This document shows, in pieces, positions 16,542 through 27,339 of a stretch of 64,000 nt of DNA. Origin of the DNA: an uncultured Gelidibacter sp. (GTDB lineage: Bacteria > Bacteroidota > Bacteroidia > Flavobacteriales > Flavobacteriaceae). Positions within the stretch are counted from its first letter, which is position 1, and each line of letters opens with the position of its first letter. Made by a program: the position numbers and the translations under genes. The DNA lies in contig NZ_CANMTE010000003.1 of NCBI RefSeq assembly GCF_947500795.1, forward strand, positions 310,001-374,000, in the 5' to 3' direction. The notes under the pieces are model-generated. The model was not told where the DNA came from. It saw only the letters and a program-made list of their open reading frames with translations, and did not search any database.

Positions 16542-17642
16542 ATGACAGAACAAACTCTTTCCTTCTCCAGAACCGATTCGGCTAAATTTTTCAGAACATT
16601 AAACAAACGCGTTAACGATTATTTTAAAGATAATAACATTAAGCGTACAGGAAACTGGCAATTATGGGTAAAGACCGTTGTAATGTTTTCTTTGTTCTTG
16701 ACGCCTTATTTTCTAATACTAACGCTCGATTTACCTTCATGGGCAATGCTTCTTTTAACCATTGTTATGGGAATAGGCATGGCTGGTGTTGGTATGAATG
16801 TGATGCATGACGGCAATCATGGTGCTTTTTCAAATAAAGAATGGGTAAACCGTTTAATGGGCAGCAGCATCTATATTTTAGCAGGTAACGTTTACAACTG
16901 GAAGGTACAACACAACGTGCTTCACCATACCTATACTAACATCCATGGGCATGATGAAGATTTAGAAGCAGGTAGAATTTTACGTTTTTCTAAACACGCG
17001 GAGTGGCACAAACACCATAAATTTCAACATTATTATTCAGTATTGCTTTATGGCTTATTGACCATCAACTGGGCTATTACAACTGATTACCTTCAAATGA
17101 AACGCTATTTAAAGCGTAAATTATCTTACGGTAAATTCCCTAATCCTAGAACAGAATGGAGTAAGCTTGTGATTTCAAAAATTATTTATGTTTCTATCTG
17201 GATTGTATTACCAATGGTGCTTACTGATATTCCATGGTGGCAAGTACTTCTTGGATTTTTCATAATGCATTATGTAGCTGGACTTATTTTAAGTGTAGTT
17301 TTCCAATTAGCACATGTTATGGAAGATGCTGAAATGCCATTACCAGAAGAAAATGGGACGATGAAAAATTCATGGGCCATCCACCAATTACAAAACACGA
17401 TCAATTTTGGTACAAAAAACAAAATTGTAAACTGGTTTACTGGCGGATTGAACCATCAAGTGGAACACCACATCTTTCCACACATTAGCCACGTGCATTA
17501 CACTAAAATTTCTAAAATAGTTAAGGAAACTGCTTTGGAATTCGACCTCCCATATAAAGAATACAAAACTACTCGTAAAGCAATTATCGCACATTTCAGA
17601 TATCTAAAAGAAATGGGCCTTAATCCTGCGTTACAATCTTAA
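16542..17642 (+). CDS. Membrane fatty acid desaturase (acyl-lipid/acyl-CoA, front-end type)
   Basis: The 366-residue membrane enzyme is a di-iron desaturase that puts a double bond into acyl chains using oxygen. The three histidine boxes are visible: HDGNHG (89-94), HNVLHH (124-129) and QVEHH (306-310). A Gln as first residue of the third box is typical of front-end desaturases such as delta-5/6 enzymes. No cytochrome b5 domain is fused, so electrons must come from a separate donor. Two pairs of membrane segments flank the boxes. Regiospecificity is not inferable. The aminotransferase gene follows after 13 bases. Confidence 0.9.
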   Translation: MTEQTLSFSRTDSAKFFRTLNKRVNDYFKDNNIKRTGNWQLWVKTVVMFSLFLTPYFLILTLDLPSWAMLLLTIVMGIGMAGVGMNVMHDGNHGAFSNKEWVNRLMGSSIYILAGNVYNWKVQHNVLHHTYTNIHGHDEDLEAGRILRFSKHAEWHKHHKFQHYYSVLLYGLLTINWAITTDYLQMKRYLKRKLSYGKFPNPRTEWSKLVISKIIYVSIWIVLPMVLTDIPWWQVLLGFFIMHYVAGLILSVVFQLAHVMEDAEMPLPEENGTMKNSWAIHQLQNTINFGTKNKIVNWFTGGLNHQVEHHIFPHISHVHYTKISKIVKETALEFDLPYKEYKTTRKAIIAHFRYLKEMGLNPALQS

Positions 17643-17655
17643 TCACAACCTACAA

Positions 17656-18840
17656 ATGAATTTACTTTCGGATAGAATTTTAAATATGTCCACATCTGCT
17701 ACTTTAGCAATGGCCGCTAAAGCAAGAGAATTAAGAGCAGAAGGAAAAGATATCATTGGTTTAAGCCTTGGCGAACCAGATTTCAACACTCCAGATTTTA
17801 TAAAAGAAGCGGCAATACAAGCCATCAATGACAACTACAGTTCTTACTCTCCTGTTGATGGGTATGTGGAACTGAAAGATGCTATTATCACAAAATTTAA
17901 ACGTGACAACGGCCTTACTTATAATCACAATCAAATTGTGGTGTCTACAGGTGCGAAACAATCGCTCGCTAATCTTGCTGCCGTTATCCTTAATGATGGT
18001 GATGAAGTTATTTTACCTTGTCCATATTGGGTTAGCTATGCTGATTTAGTAAAATTAAACGATGGGGTTCCTGTTGAAGTACCAACAACCATTGCTACTG
18101 ATTTTAAAATGACACCAGAGCAATTGGAAGCTGCGATTACACCGAAAACGAAAATGCTTTGGTACAGTTCTCCTTGCAACCCAAGTGGATCTGTTTATAG
18201 CAAGGAAGAGTTACGTGCTTTAGCAGATGTCTTAGCAAAACACCCGAATATCATTGTGGTTTCAGATGAAATCTACGAGCATATCAATTTCTCTGGCCAA
18301 CACGCAAGCATGGCACAGTTTGAAGATATGTATGACCGTACCGTAACTGTAAATGGCGTTTCTAAAGCATTTGCAATGACGGGCTGGCGTATTGGTTATA
18401 TTGGTGGTCCTGAAAAAATTGCTCGCGCTTGCAACAAAATGCAAGGTCAAATTACAAGCGGTGCTAACTGTATAGCACAACGCGCTGTAATTACTGCGTT
18501 AAATGAATCGCCTTCTCGCGTTCAATTTATGATTGACGAATTTAAAATCCGTCGTGATTTGGTCCTTGATCTTCTTCAGGACATTGAAGGTTTTAAGACC
18601 AACGTTCCAGAAGGTGCATTTTATGTGTTCCCTAACATATCCTACTATTTTGGAAAGACGTTGAGAGGAAAAACGATCACTAATGCTTCGGATTTCTCAC
18701 TATATTTATTGGAAGAAGCCCTTGTTGCAACGGTTGATGGTGGTGCATTCGGAAATCCTGATTGTATTAGAATTTCATACGCAGCCTCTCAAGAACAAAT
18801 TATAGAAGCTATGAAACGTATTAAGGCAGCACTAAGCTAG
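17656..18840 (+). CDS. Class I/II PLP-dependent aminotransferase, aspartate aminotransferase type
   Basis: The 394-residue protein is a fold-type I aminotransferase of the aspartate aminotransferase I-gamma/I-beta-like group: GLSLGEPDFNTP at the N-terminus, STGAKQSLANL, the PLP contact CNPSGS, SDEIYEH, and the Schiff-base lysine in NGVSKAFAMTGWRIGY; the substrate-carboxylate Arg is in DCIRISYA. It probably moves the amino group between aspartate and 2-oxoglutarate. Co-transcription with the desaturase is likely from the 13-base gap, though no metabolic link is obvious. Confidence 0.92.
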   Translation: MNLLSDRILNMSTSATLAMAAKARELRAEGKDIIGLSLGEPDFNTPDFIKEAAIQAINDNYSSYSPVDGYVELKDAIITKFKRDNGLTYNHNQIVVSTGAKQSLANLAAVILNDGDEVILPCPYWVSYADLVKLNDGVPVEVPTTIATDFKMTPEQLEAAITPKTKMLWYSSPCNPSGSVYSKEELRALADVLAKHPNIIVVSDEIYEHINFSGQHASMAQFEDMYDRTVTVNGVSKAFAMTGWRIGYIGGPEKIARACNKMQGQITSGANCIAQRAVITALNESPSRVQFMIDEFKIRRDLVLDLLQDIEGFKTNVPEGAFYVFPNISYYFGKTLRGKTITNASDFSLYLLEEALVATVDGGAFGNPDCIRISYAASQEQIIEAMKRIKAALS

Positions 18841-19311
18841 ACTTTAACCGTTTTTATTTGATATTGAAGAAGCCACTTTTAAAGTGGCTTTTTTGTTCAT
18901 ATAAATTTCAAACTCAATCGATGTAGTAACAGTTTTTCCATTTTACAAATTTTATAGCCTGTTTTCCCAAAATTCAACAATATCACAAATTCTACCATTC
19001 ACCCTTCTGAAAGTACTGTAAATACTGAAAAAACCGCATCAAATTACCTGTCGTAACCCACTACAAACCAAACCCTTACTGTCTTCAAAATTTCTAGTTT
19101 TTTGCTCTCAGCTACAAATGTTAATATCAAAATAAATCAATCACAACCATTTGATTTTTAGGTTTTTATATTATCCTATTTTGATTTTATGATTAAAACA
19201 TCCGCAACACTTTAACGTTTTTTTTGTTAATATTTAGATTATTTAACATTCCGCATTGTTTTGTATGCATTTTATCGTTTTATTTGTTTCCATAATTCTA
19301 ACCATTTTATA
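18841..19311. other. Intergenic region before the susC-like gene
   Basis: After the terminator at 18870-18894 there are about 417 AT-rich bases. I found no gene, no structured RNA and no exact TAnnTTTG word; near-matches such as TATTTTGA exist but are not convincing. Long leaders are common ahead of regulated SusC genes. Confidence 0.5.
18870..18894 (+). terminator. Intrinsic terminator after the aminotransferase
   Basis: AAGCCACTT, TTA loop, AAGTGGCTT then TTTT. Confidence 0.85.
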
Positions 19312-22300
19312 ATGAAAACAAAATTTAGTCTAATTCTAACACTATGTTTAGTGTTGGTTGCTCAAATTACATTTGCGCAACAAAAAACAATTTCGGGAAC
19401 AGTTTCTGACGAATCTGGTATTCCATTGGCTGGAGTAAATATTTTGGTCAAGGGAACAACCACAGGAACCCAAACCGATTTTGATGGTCGTTATTCCATA
19501 AACGCTAAAGCGGGTGATGTGTTATCATTCACTTTCGTAGGACTAAAAACCAAAGAAGTCACTGTAGGCACCTCTAACACAATCAACACAACTTTGGCTT
19601 AAGATGCCGCTGTATTGGATGAAGTGGTAGTAGTTGGTTACGGTGTACAAAAAAAATCAGAGGTCACAGGTGCTATCTCAAGTATCTCTGGATCTGATAT
19701 TCAAGGTTTGGTAACCCCAAGTTTTGAATCACAACTAGCTGGTAGAGCAGCTGGAGTACAAGTAACTTCCAACAATGGAATTATTGGTGAGGCTCCAAGA
19801 ATTAGAATTAGAGGTATTGCTTCTATTGGATCAGGAACTTCCCCACTAGTAGTTGTGGATGGGATGCCAATTTACTCTGGAGACGTAGGGGGTTATGCTT
19901 CTGCAAATGGTTTGGGAGACATTAATCCAAATGACATTGAGTCTTATGAGATTTTAAAAGATGGTGCAGCTACTGCAATTTACGGTTCAAGAGCTGCGAA
20001 TGGTGTGATCTTAATTACCACTAAAAAAGGTAAAAGAGGCACAATGAAAGTTGGCTATAGCACTGTAACTGGTTTTGCTTCTGCAATTAAAACGTTCGAT
20101 TTATTAGAAACACCTGATTTCTTGGTTATCTCTAATGAAAAGCGTACTAACAGAGGACAAGCTCCTTGGGCAGTAGGCAATCAGTACAACACAAATTGGC
20201 AAGATGCGGTTTTAAAAACAGGTGCTCTTCAAACAGATCACAACCTTTCTTTTAATGGAGGTAGTGAAGCTACAAAGTATTTCTTCTCTATGGGTTACGC
20301 AAACCAAGAAGGTGTTGCTAAAGCAAATAGCTTAGCGCGTTACAACTTAAGAGCTAGCCTTGAGCACAACCTTAACAAATGGCTTACCATTGGTGGTAGT
20401 ATTGCGTTAACTAGAACTGAATATGAAGGATTAAACACAGGGATGAATTCACTTTCAGGAAACATCTTTAATGCGACAAGACAATTGCCTAACACGCCAA
20501 TCTTCAATGCTGACCATCCAACTGGTTACAACTTAACACCTGACAATAGCTTTGTGGGCCAATGGGACAATACTGATCCTGTAGGTGACAACATTTCGAA
20601 CATTGCTTATGTATTGGCAAAAAACAAGTATAAATCAAAAGTTAATAGAACTATCGTAAACACGTTTGCTTCTATGGACTTATTTGAAGGTTTAAACTAC
20701 AGATTCCAAGCAAGTGCTGACAACCCACTAACTTCTGGTTTCTTATATTGGAATCCAGTACACGGTGACGGTAGAGGTTCTAACGGTAGACTTCAAAACA
20801 ACAATAACGATTTACTAAGATGGAATATCCAAAACATTTTAAGCTACAACAAATCGTTTAACAATGAGCATAACTTAGGTGTGACTTTGGTGTCTGAATA
20901 CCAAAAGGAAAAAAACCAATCGTTTTTTGGAACAGGTACAGATTTATTGGATGAATTCTACAACCAAAACTTAGTAACTAATGCTTACGGTACACAAACT
21001 TCTGGAGGAGGAATTACTGAAAATGGTATTATTTCTTATGTTGGCCGTGTAAGCTACAACTACAAACAAAAATACTTCCTTCAAGGTTCAATTAGACGTG
21101 ATGGTATTTCAAAGTTAAGTGCAGCAAACCGTTGGAATAACTTTACAGGATATTCTGCAGGTTGGAATATCGCTAATGAAGGCTTCTGGGGCGATCTTAA
21201 AAACACAGTTAACGAATTCAAAATTAGAGGATCTTATTCTGAAGTAGGAAATACTGAAATTGGTAGCTACCCTTACTTAGGCTTAACCTCAGCGTCAAAA
21301 TACGGTACTTTAAACGGAATTACTTTTAGCCAATTTGGTAACGACCAATTGCTATGGGAAACAAGTAAAAAGACTGACTTTGGTGTGGATGTAGCAATGT
21401 TCAATAACAAATTGAGATTGACTTTTGATTACTACAACAATGATATTGATGGTTTAATTCTTGACGTTCCACTTCCAGCATCTTTAGGTGTTCCTGGTAG
21501 CAGAATTAAAAAGAACATTGGTGCTATGAGCAACAAAGGTTACGAATTTGGAGTAGACTACAGAGCTGTTTCTAATGAAAAATTCAGCTGGAACATCACT
21601 GCAAACTTAACTATGGATAAAAATGAAGTGTTAAGCATTCCAAATGGTCAAGACATTTTGGGAGGTACATTCTCTGATGCCAACATTGCTCAAAACTTAA
21701 TTATTAGAGAAGGGCAACCAATCAACTCTATCTACGGATTTAAGTATTGGGGTGTAAATAAAGCTAATGGTAACCCTGTTTATTACAAAGCGGATGGTTC
21801 TTTAGTACAAGGTAACTTAGCCACTGCAAGATATGCTGTATACGATCCTAGCAACCCTGCTGACGTTTCGCAAGCTTCTTCATTAAGCGCAAGTTCTGAC
21901 CGTGTAATTTTAGGTAATACACTTCCTAAATACTATGGGGCACTTATCAACCGCTTAACGTATGGTGATTTTGATTTAAGCTTCATGTTCCGTTTTAGTG
22001 GTGGTAACAAGATTTTCAACTCAACGAGAAGAGATTTAGTTACTCAAAACTTAAACAACAACAGCACCGAGATCTTAGGAAGATGGCAAAGTCCAGAAAA
22101 CCCAGGAGATGGTGTAACACCAAGATTATGGGCAAGTAGCAACACATTTACTAACTTAACTGGTAGTGCAACAACAAGATTCTTGGAAGATGGTGATTTT
22201 ATCAGTTTAGACAACCTAACTTTAGGATACCAAATGCCTAAGTCGTTAACTGAAAGAATTAAGGTAGACAATATCAGATTGTTTGTTCAAGGACAAAACT

Positions 22301-22416
22301 TGTTAACTATTACAGACTACAAAGGGTTAAACCCTGAGATGGAAACTGGAGGGGTTGATTTAAACGGAACTCCTAGAGCTAAAATCGTATCTGTCGGATT
22401 AAATGTTAATTTATAA
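19312..22416 (+). pseudogene. SusC/RagA-type TonB-dependent receptor interrupted by one in-frame TAA
   Basis: SusC-type receptors import glycans or peptides across the outer membrane with a SusD lipoprotein lid. The frame from the ATG at 19312 encodes a signal peptide (LILTLCLVLVAQITFAQ), a carboxypeptidase-regulatory-like domain (TISGTVSDESGIPLAGVNILVKG), then at 19600-19602 a TAA. The same frame continues for 933 clean codons: DEVVVVGYG TonB box, plug (VVDGMPIYSG, YGSRAANGVILITTK) and a barrel ending VSVGLNVNL. Homologues usually have Glu-Asp where TAA-GAT stands, so a GAA to TAA change is the simplest reading. The downstream part has only a TTG at 19615 as start and lacks a signal peptide, so it could not be exported alone. 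Recent inactivation, readthrough or a base-call error are all possible. Confidence 0.88.
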
Positions 22417-22426
22417 TATTAATAAA

Positions 22427-23983
22427 ATGAAAAATATATTCAAATTTTTAGCAGTATCTGTTATTGGAATCGGAATGGTTTCATGTTCAGAGGAAGCTAT
22501 ATTAGACTTGAGCCCTATCAATAATATTTCTATTGATGATGCCTTCTCTTCTCCTTCGCTTATTCAAAGCTCGCTTAACGGTATGTATAACGCCGCAGCT
22601 ATTGGAGAATATAACGGTACAGGACGAGGTTATGTTTGGGGTGCAGCGTTTGTACAACAAGGAGACAACAGAGGTGAAGATGTAGTTAATACCGCTACCT
22701 TTTACCAATTGACCTATACCGCTACCTATGATGGTACTACTGCAAACAACGTGTACTATTGGATTGACGGTTACAGACTGATCAACAGAACAAATCTTGT
22801 TATAGAAGGGGTTACAAAAGCTATTGAAAACGGAATTTTAACTCCGGAAGTAGGTAATGACTATATTGGTCAAGCCAAATTTTTAAGAGCTATTACTCAT
22901 TTTGAATTGTTAAACTTTTTTGCAAGACCTTATAACTTTACGCCAGGCGCAACACATCCAGGTGTGCCTTACAGAGAAGTTGGAATTGACACCCAAAGTG
23001 AAATTGATTCTGAAATGCTAAAAGGTAGAAATACCGTAGCTGAAACATATGATAAAGTTTTGGCTGACTTAAATGATGCTGAAAACTTAATCACAAGTAC
23101 GCAACTTACAAAAGCGTCTAAAAATGCTGCTATAGCATTTAAAACTCGCGTGTACTTACACATGAGAAACTGGAACAAGGTTATAGAAGAAGGCAACAAA
23201 CTTACAGGTGCTTACACCTTAACAGCTGAGCCTGATGGCGTTTTTGATGACAGCTACGGCAACACTGAATCTATCTTTTCTACGTTACAGTCTGCTACAA
23301 ACAACCCAGGTGTAAATGCTGCATTAGCTTCTCAGTACAACGGAAGACGTTTAGTTGCTATCAGCCCTATTATTTGGAGAGATCCAAGCTGGTTAGTGGA
23401 TGACAAACGTCGTTCTGAAACTTACAGTGGAGAAGATCCAGACGGAATGGTGTTTACTGTAGGCGGAAGAAAATACACTGCGAAATATAGAGACCGCGTG
23501 AATTACACTGATGCTGCACCTGTTATTAGATACGCAGAAGTTCTTCTAAATATGGCTGAAGCACACGCTAGAAAATCGACACCAGACTTACTTGCTTCTT
23601 TAGAGCTGTTAAACAAGGTTAGAAATAGAGCATTAGCTTCTCCAGCAACACAAGCGTATACAGCAGCGTCATTCACGACTCCTGCAGCGATGGTTGCCGC
23701 TATTATTAAAGAACGCAGAATTGAATTCTTGATGGAAGGAAGACGTTGGTCAGACATCCACAGATTACAAGGCGATGATCTTCATCCAATAGATGGTATC
23801 CCTGCAAAAGTAGGTAACGGAAACCCTCCTGCGACTGCCTATGTTTTAGGGACACCTTACACAGGACCTTATGGCGTTGACGCTATCCCTGGCTCTGACC
23901 CAAGATTCTTGTGGCCAATACCACAAGTTGAAATTGATGCCAACCCAACATTAGCTGGACAACAAAACCCAGGTTGGAACTAG
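22427..23983 (+). CDS. SusD/RagB family nutrient-binding outer membrane lipoprotein
   Basis: SusD proteins sit on top of their SusC barrel and bind the nutrient. From the ATG at 22427 the product is 518 residues with a lipobox GMVSC, a TPR-like N-terminal half (AKFLRAITHFELLNFFARPYN is the typical helix) and the C-terminal RagB-type part with YAEVLLNMAEAHAR and IIKERRIEFLMEGRRWSDIHRL, ending LWPIPQVEID...NPGW as is usual. The track frame starts at 22403 within the susC end, but the lipoprotein signal begins at 22427, 10 bases after the SusC stop. It is intact. No glycosidase or peptidase gene is adjacent, so the substrate is unknown. Confidence 0.95.
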   Translation: MKNIFKFLAVSVIGIGMVSCSEEAILDLSPINNISIDDAFSSPSLIQSSLNGMYNAAAIGEYNGTGRGYVWGAAFVQQGDNRGEDVVNTATFYQLTYTATYDGTTANNVYYWIDGYRLINRTNLVIEGVTKAIENGILTPEVGNDYIGQAKFLRAITHFELLNFFARPYNFTPGATHPGVPYREVGIDTQSEIDSEMLKGRNTVAETYDKVLADLNDAENLITSTQLTKASKNAAIAFKTRVYLHMRNWNKVIEEGNKLTGAYTLTAEPDGVFDDSYGNTESIFSTLQSATNNPGVNAALASQYNGRRLVAISPIIWRDPSWLVDDKRRSETYSGEDPDGMVFTVGGRKYTAKYRDRVNYTDAAPVIRYAEVLLNMAEAHARKSTPDLLASLELLNKVRNRALASPATQAYTAASFTTPAAMVAAIIKERRIEFLMEGRRWSDIHRLQGDDLHPIDGIPAKVGNGNPPATAYVLGTPYTGPYGVDAIPGSDPRFLWPIPQVEIDANPTLAGQQNPGWN

Positions 23984-24349
23984 TTAATTTATGTTAGTCT
24001 ATAAATAATAGTCAGACATTCCTAAAACAATGGATTGCTATAAAAAGAAAACCGTTTCGAATTTCGAGACGGTTTTTTTTTGTTATGATAATATCAGATT
24101 TTCACTTGATTTTAATGACTTATCTAACACTGCTACTGCTTTCTTCATTAACATAATTCTAAAATTAGATAATGCAACACTAAATTACATAATCAAAAAT
24201 AGCGTCATAAAAGAATCCAAATTCCTATGCTATCCAGAATATTAAACACTTAGAAGATTGAATTGAGCAAGTATGATCCAGCGCCTTTAAGTCACATTAG
24301 AATACATACTTATAATTACATCGAGCAGGATCTTACAATCGCCTACAGC
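23984..24349. other. Intergenic region between susD and trkH
   Basis: These 366 bases hold the terminator at 24047-24080 and otherwise nothing I can support; the short frames in it have no family-like features. Confidence 0.6.
24047..24080 (+). terminator. Intrinsic terminator after susD
   Basis: GAAAACCGTTTCG, loop, CGAGACGGTTTTTTTT; the stem has one T-G pair and is followed by a long T run. Confidence 0.85.
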
Positions 24350-25843
24350 CTATCTATTTCTCCAGAAGAAAGGTGTCATTATGATCAGGACTGTAAACAA
24401 TTCCAAACGCCCGAGCAGCATCAAGAAAGAAGCCCACCATTGCGCTAAAGGCGGCAATGCGGCATAGTTATTCACGGGGCCAAATGCACCAAGTGCCGGA
24501 CCTATATTCCCCAAACTAGAAGCAGCTAAACCTATAGAAGATTCAAAGTCAATATCAAAAAAAGAAAACCCTAACGCTCCGACAATAAACGAGAGCATGT
24601 ATAGAATGAAAAACCCAAGAATATTATATACCACAACCCCTGGAATAGCCTTCGTATTATAACGCACGGGCAAAACGGCATTTGGATGCAAAGCCCGCTT
24701 AAATTCTAGGAATCCGTTTTTTATCAAAATTAAATGACGGACCACCTTTACGCCACCTGATGTACTGCCTGCAGATCCTCCCAGAAACATCATTCCGAAG
24801 AAAAATACAGTCAACAATGGCGTCCATAAGGTATAATCTGCTGTAATAAAACCTGTAGTGGTAACCACTGATAACACTTGGAAGAGTGCGTGCCTTATTG
24901 AGCCTTCTTCTCTTCCTAAAACCAAAGGATGATCAATAGAAGAGAGTGATAAATCTGCTCTAAAATAAATTGTCAGCGCCGCAATAATTGTAAATGATAC
25001 TATAAATTTAAAATACCATTTTAATTCTTCATCATGTAACGCTTTTTGAAATTTTCCTTTAAAGGCATAATAACTCAACACGAAATTGGTTCCCGCCAAA
25101 AACATAAAAATCATGATGATATATTGAATCAGCGGATTGTCATTCCAATGCGCTATACTCGTGTTTTTTGTCGAAAATCCACCTGTAGATATAGTACTCA
25201 TCGCATGATTTACGGCATCAAAAAAGGACATTCCAGCCACATTCAACAACACAGTTTCAGCTGCGGTATATCCAAAATAAATGAGCCATAAACGTTTTGC
25301 TGTATCAGTAATACGCGGGTGCAGCTTGTCGGCACTTGGTCCTGGCGCCTCCGCTGCAAATAATTGCATTCCACCAATACCTAATAATGGCAAAATAGCA
25401 ATCGCTAACACGATAATCCCCATCCCACCAATCCAATGTGTGGTACTACGCCAAAACAGCACTCCTTTTGGCACCACCTCAATATCGTTGAGTATTGTAG
25501 CTCCCGTAGTGGTATAGCCTGACATTGTTTCGAAAATAGCACTTGTAAAACTTGGGATTACCTCAGTAACCATATAAGGCAAGGCTCCGGAAATGGCCAT
25601 GACCACCCAACCAAAGGTGACCACCATATACCCCTCCCGTTTGTTCATTTCTTTACGATGATTCTTGGTCAGTAGCATTAAAAAAACACCAACCAACAAT
25701 ACCGCTAAACCGGAGAGAAAAAGTTTTAAAGTAACACCATCGTCATAAATTAGACTGATGAGCGTTGACAAGAGCATGAAGCCTCCATTGAAAAGCAGTA
25801 ACAGTCCGAAAAAATGGAAAATGATTTTGTAATTAATTTTCAT
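24350..25843 (-). CDS. trkH: Trk/Ktr-type potassium uptake channel subunit
   Basis: TrkH is the inner-membrane ion-conducting subunit of a constitutive K+ uptake system. The 497-residue product has four M1-P-M2 repeats. Their filter segments are visible: SGYTTTGATIL, TISTGGFST, TTTGFITAD and SLGNIGPALG, with the intramembrane loop GGSAGSTSGGVK. It follows trkA after 81 bases, so TrkA is probably its cytoplasmic gating ring. Confidence 0.94.
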   Translation of the reverse strand: MKINYKIIFHFFGLLLLFNGGFMLLSTLISLIYDDGVTLKLFLSGLAVLLVGVFLMLLTKNHRKEMNKREGYMVVTFGWVVMAISGALPYMVTEVIPSFTSAIFETMSGYTTTGATILNDIEVVPKGVLFWRSTTHWIGGMGIIVLAIAILPLLGIGGMQLFAAEAPGPSADKLHPRITDTAKRLWLIYFGYTAAETVLLNVAGMSFFDAVNHAMSTISTGGFSTKNTSIAHWNDNPLIQYIIMIFMFLAGTNFVLSYYAFKGKFQKALHDEELKWYFKFIVSFTIIAALTIYFRADLSLSSIDHPLVLGREEGSIRHALFQVLSVVTTTGFITADYTLWTPLLTVFFFGMMFLGGSAGSTSGGVKVVRHLILIKNGFLEFKRALHPNAVLPVRYNTKAIPGVVVYNILGFFILYMLSFIVGALGFSFFDIDFESSIGLAASSLGNIGPALGAFGPVNNYAALPPLAQWWASFLMLLGRLELFTVLIIMTPFFWRNR

Positions 25844-25924
25844 AGTGTTCTTTCAAAACTAAAGAGATAATTCATTTGTTAGGACCGAATGACTATCTCA
25901 TTAATTTAATTGACGGTAATGTTC

Positions 25925-27274
25925 TTAAAAGAAGAATTTTTCCACTTGAGTAATTGCTCGCGGTAAACAGCACACCACTACTCTATCTCCTGCACGCACT
26001 TTAAAATCTCCCAACGGAATAATTCCAGTGCCGTTACGAATCACGCCTCCAATAATGGCTGAGCGCGGAAAATCTAAATCTTTAATTAATTTATCTGTGA
26101 TTTTTGACCGATTCTTAACTACAAATTCCAATAATTCGGCATTCATATTATTAAGTTTGGTCATAGCCACAACTTCTCCTTTACGGATGTATCTAAATAT
26201 ATTGTTGGCCGCCAAAAGCTTTTTGTTGATCAAGGTGTCGATACCAATAGATTGCGAAAGTTGGTAGTAATCCATGTTTTCTACCAAAGCAATGGTTTTT
26301 TTAACGCCTTTAGATTTAGCCACCAAACACGACATGATATTGGTTTCAGAATTCCCAGTAACTGCAATGAAAGCATCCATTTTACTGATATTTTCCTCTT
26401 CCAACAATTCCACGTTACGGCCATCTCCATTTATAACTAAGGCATTTGGTAAATCGTCAGCTAATTCAAAAGCAATATCCTTATCACTTTCAACTAGTTT
26501 TACGTTGAATTTACTTGCACATAAATCCTTTGCGGTTTTATGTCCAATTTTACTACCTCCAAGAATCATAACGTTTTTCACGTCAGACCTTACTTTTCCA
26601 GAAAGCTCAAAGAGTTCTTCATCACCACCTTTCGAAGTTATAAAAACAACCTTATCCCCTTCCTTAAATTGCGTGTCGCCACGAGGTATGATTGTATATT
26701 GTGTTCCAAAACGTTGAATTGCAATCGGTACAAAATGGAGTTCCGGAAACACCTCAGCGGCTTCCTGAACTGTTTTATCCACAAAAGTCGCCGTTCTTGA
26801 AAGTTTTAAACTTAACATGGTCAATGCGCCTTCTTCAAACTCATAGCTATCATTAAACCCGTATTGATTCAAAAGCAATTCAATTTCGCCAGCAGCTAAA
26901 GATTCGGGTGAAATCAACTCGTCGATTCCGAATTTCGAAAATCCGACCTCATCTTTCTGATCAATAAATTCTGTATTGGAAATTCTTGCAATAGTTCTTT
27001 TAGCGCCAAGTTGTTTCGCTAAAACGCAGGCGGTAATATTTGTAGTCTCTGAAGATGTGACCGCAATAAATAAGTCTGAACTTTCAATTCTGGCATCTTT
27101 TAAAACCGCAATAGAAGTGGCATCACCCTTTATGACCCTAATATCCAAATGATCAATAGCGTACACCAAACTTTCCTTTTTCGTATCTAATAGGGTAATT
27201 TCTTGCGATTCGTACGATAATAATTTTGCCAAATGAAATCCAACTTCACCAGCACCTGCAATAATTATTTTCAT
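25925..27274 (-). CDS. trkA: Trk system potassium uptake regulatory protein
   Basis: TrkA forms the cytoplasmic ring that gates TrkH in response to nucleotides. The 449-residue protein has the duplicated RCK layout: Rossmann domain 1 (MKIIIAGAGEVGFHLAKLL), TrkA-C domain 1, Rossmann domain 2 (NVMILGGSKIGHKTAKDL near residue 235) and TrkA-C domain 2 ending in GDRVVVCC. It leads the trkA-trkH operon and is divergent from ubiE. A 7 bp dyad lies next to its probable promoter. Confidence 0.95.
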   Translation of the reverse strand: MKIIIAGAGEVGFHLAKLLSYESQEITLLDTKKESLVYAIDHLDIRVIKGDATSIAVLKDARIESSDLFIAVTSSETTNITACVLAKQLGAKRTIARISNTEFIDQKDEVGFSKFGIDELISPESLAAGEIELLLNQYGFNDSYEFEEGALTMLSLKLSRTATFVDKTVQEAAEVFPELHFVPIAIQRFGTQYTIIPRGDTQFKEGDKVVFITSKGGDEELFELSGKVRSDVKNVMILGGSKIGHKTAKDLCASKFNVKLVESDKDIAFELADDLPNALVINGDGRNVELLEEENISKMDAFIAVTGNSETNIMSCLVAKSKGVKKTIALVENMDYYQLSQSIGIDTLINKKLLAANNIFRYIRKGEVVAMTKLNNMNAELLEFVVKNRSKITDKLIKDLDFPRSAIIGGVIRNGTGIIPLGDFKVRAGDRVVVCCLPRAITQVEKFFF

Positions 27275-27299
27275 TTGTAGATGTATTCAAAAAAACGTA

Positions 27300-27332
27300 C
27301 AAATATAATATTTTAAAACGTCACCCTTCCAA
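27300..27332 (-). promoter_or_regulatory. Candidate trkA promoter (-33 TTG and -7 TATATTTG)
   Basis: On the reverse strand TTGG at 27329-27332 is followed after 22 bases by TATATTTG at 27300-27307, fitting the TTG/TAnnTTTG Bacteroidota promoter, 25 bases ahead of the ATG at 27274. Confidence 0.5.
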
Positions 27333-27339
27333 TTTCTAT

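Noticed and set aside
19615-22416. Independent receptor gene starting at TTG 19615
   Set aside because: It would lack a signal peptide and the first half matches the same reading frame as the preceding piece, so one interrupted gene is the better description.
24030-24448. Two short plus-strand frames between susD and trkH
   Set aside because: The first starts inside the path of the terminator and the second runs into the trkH gene; neither has recognisable composition or motifs.
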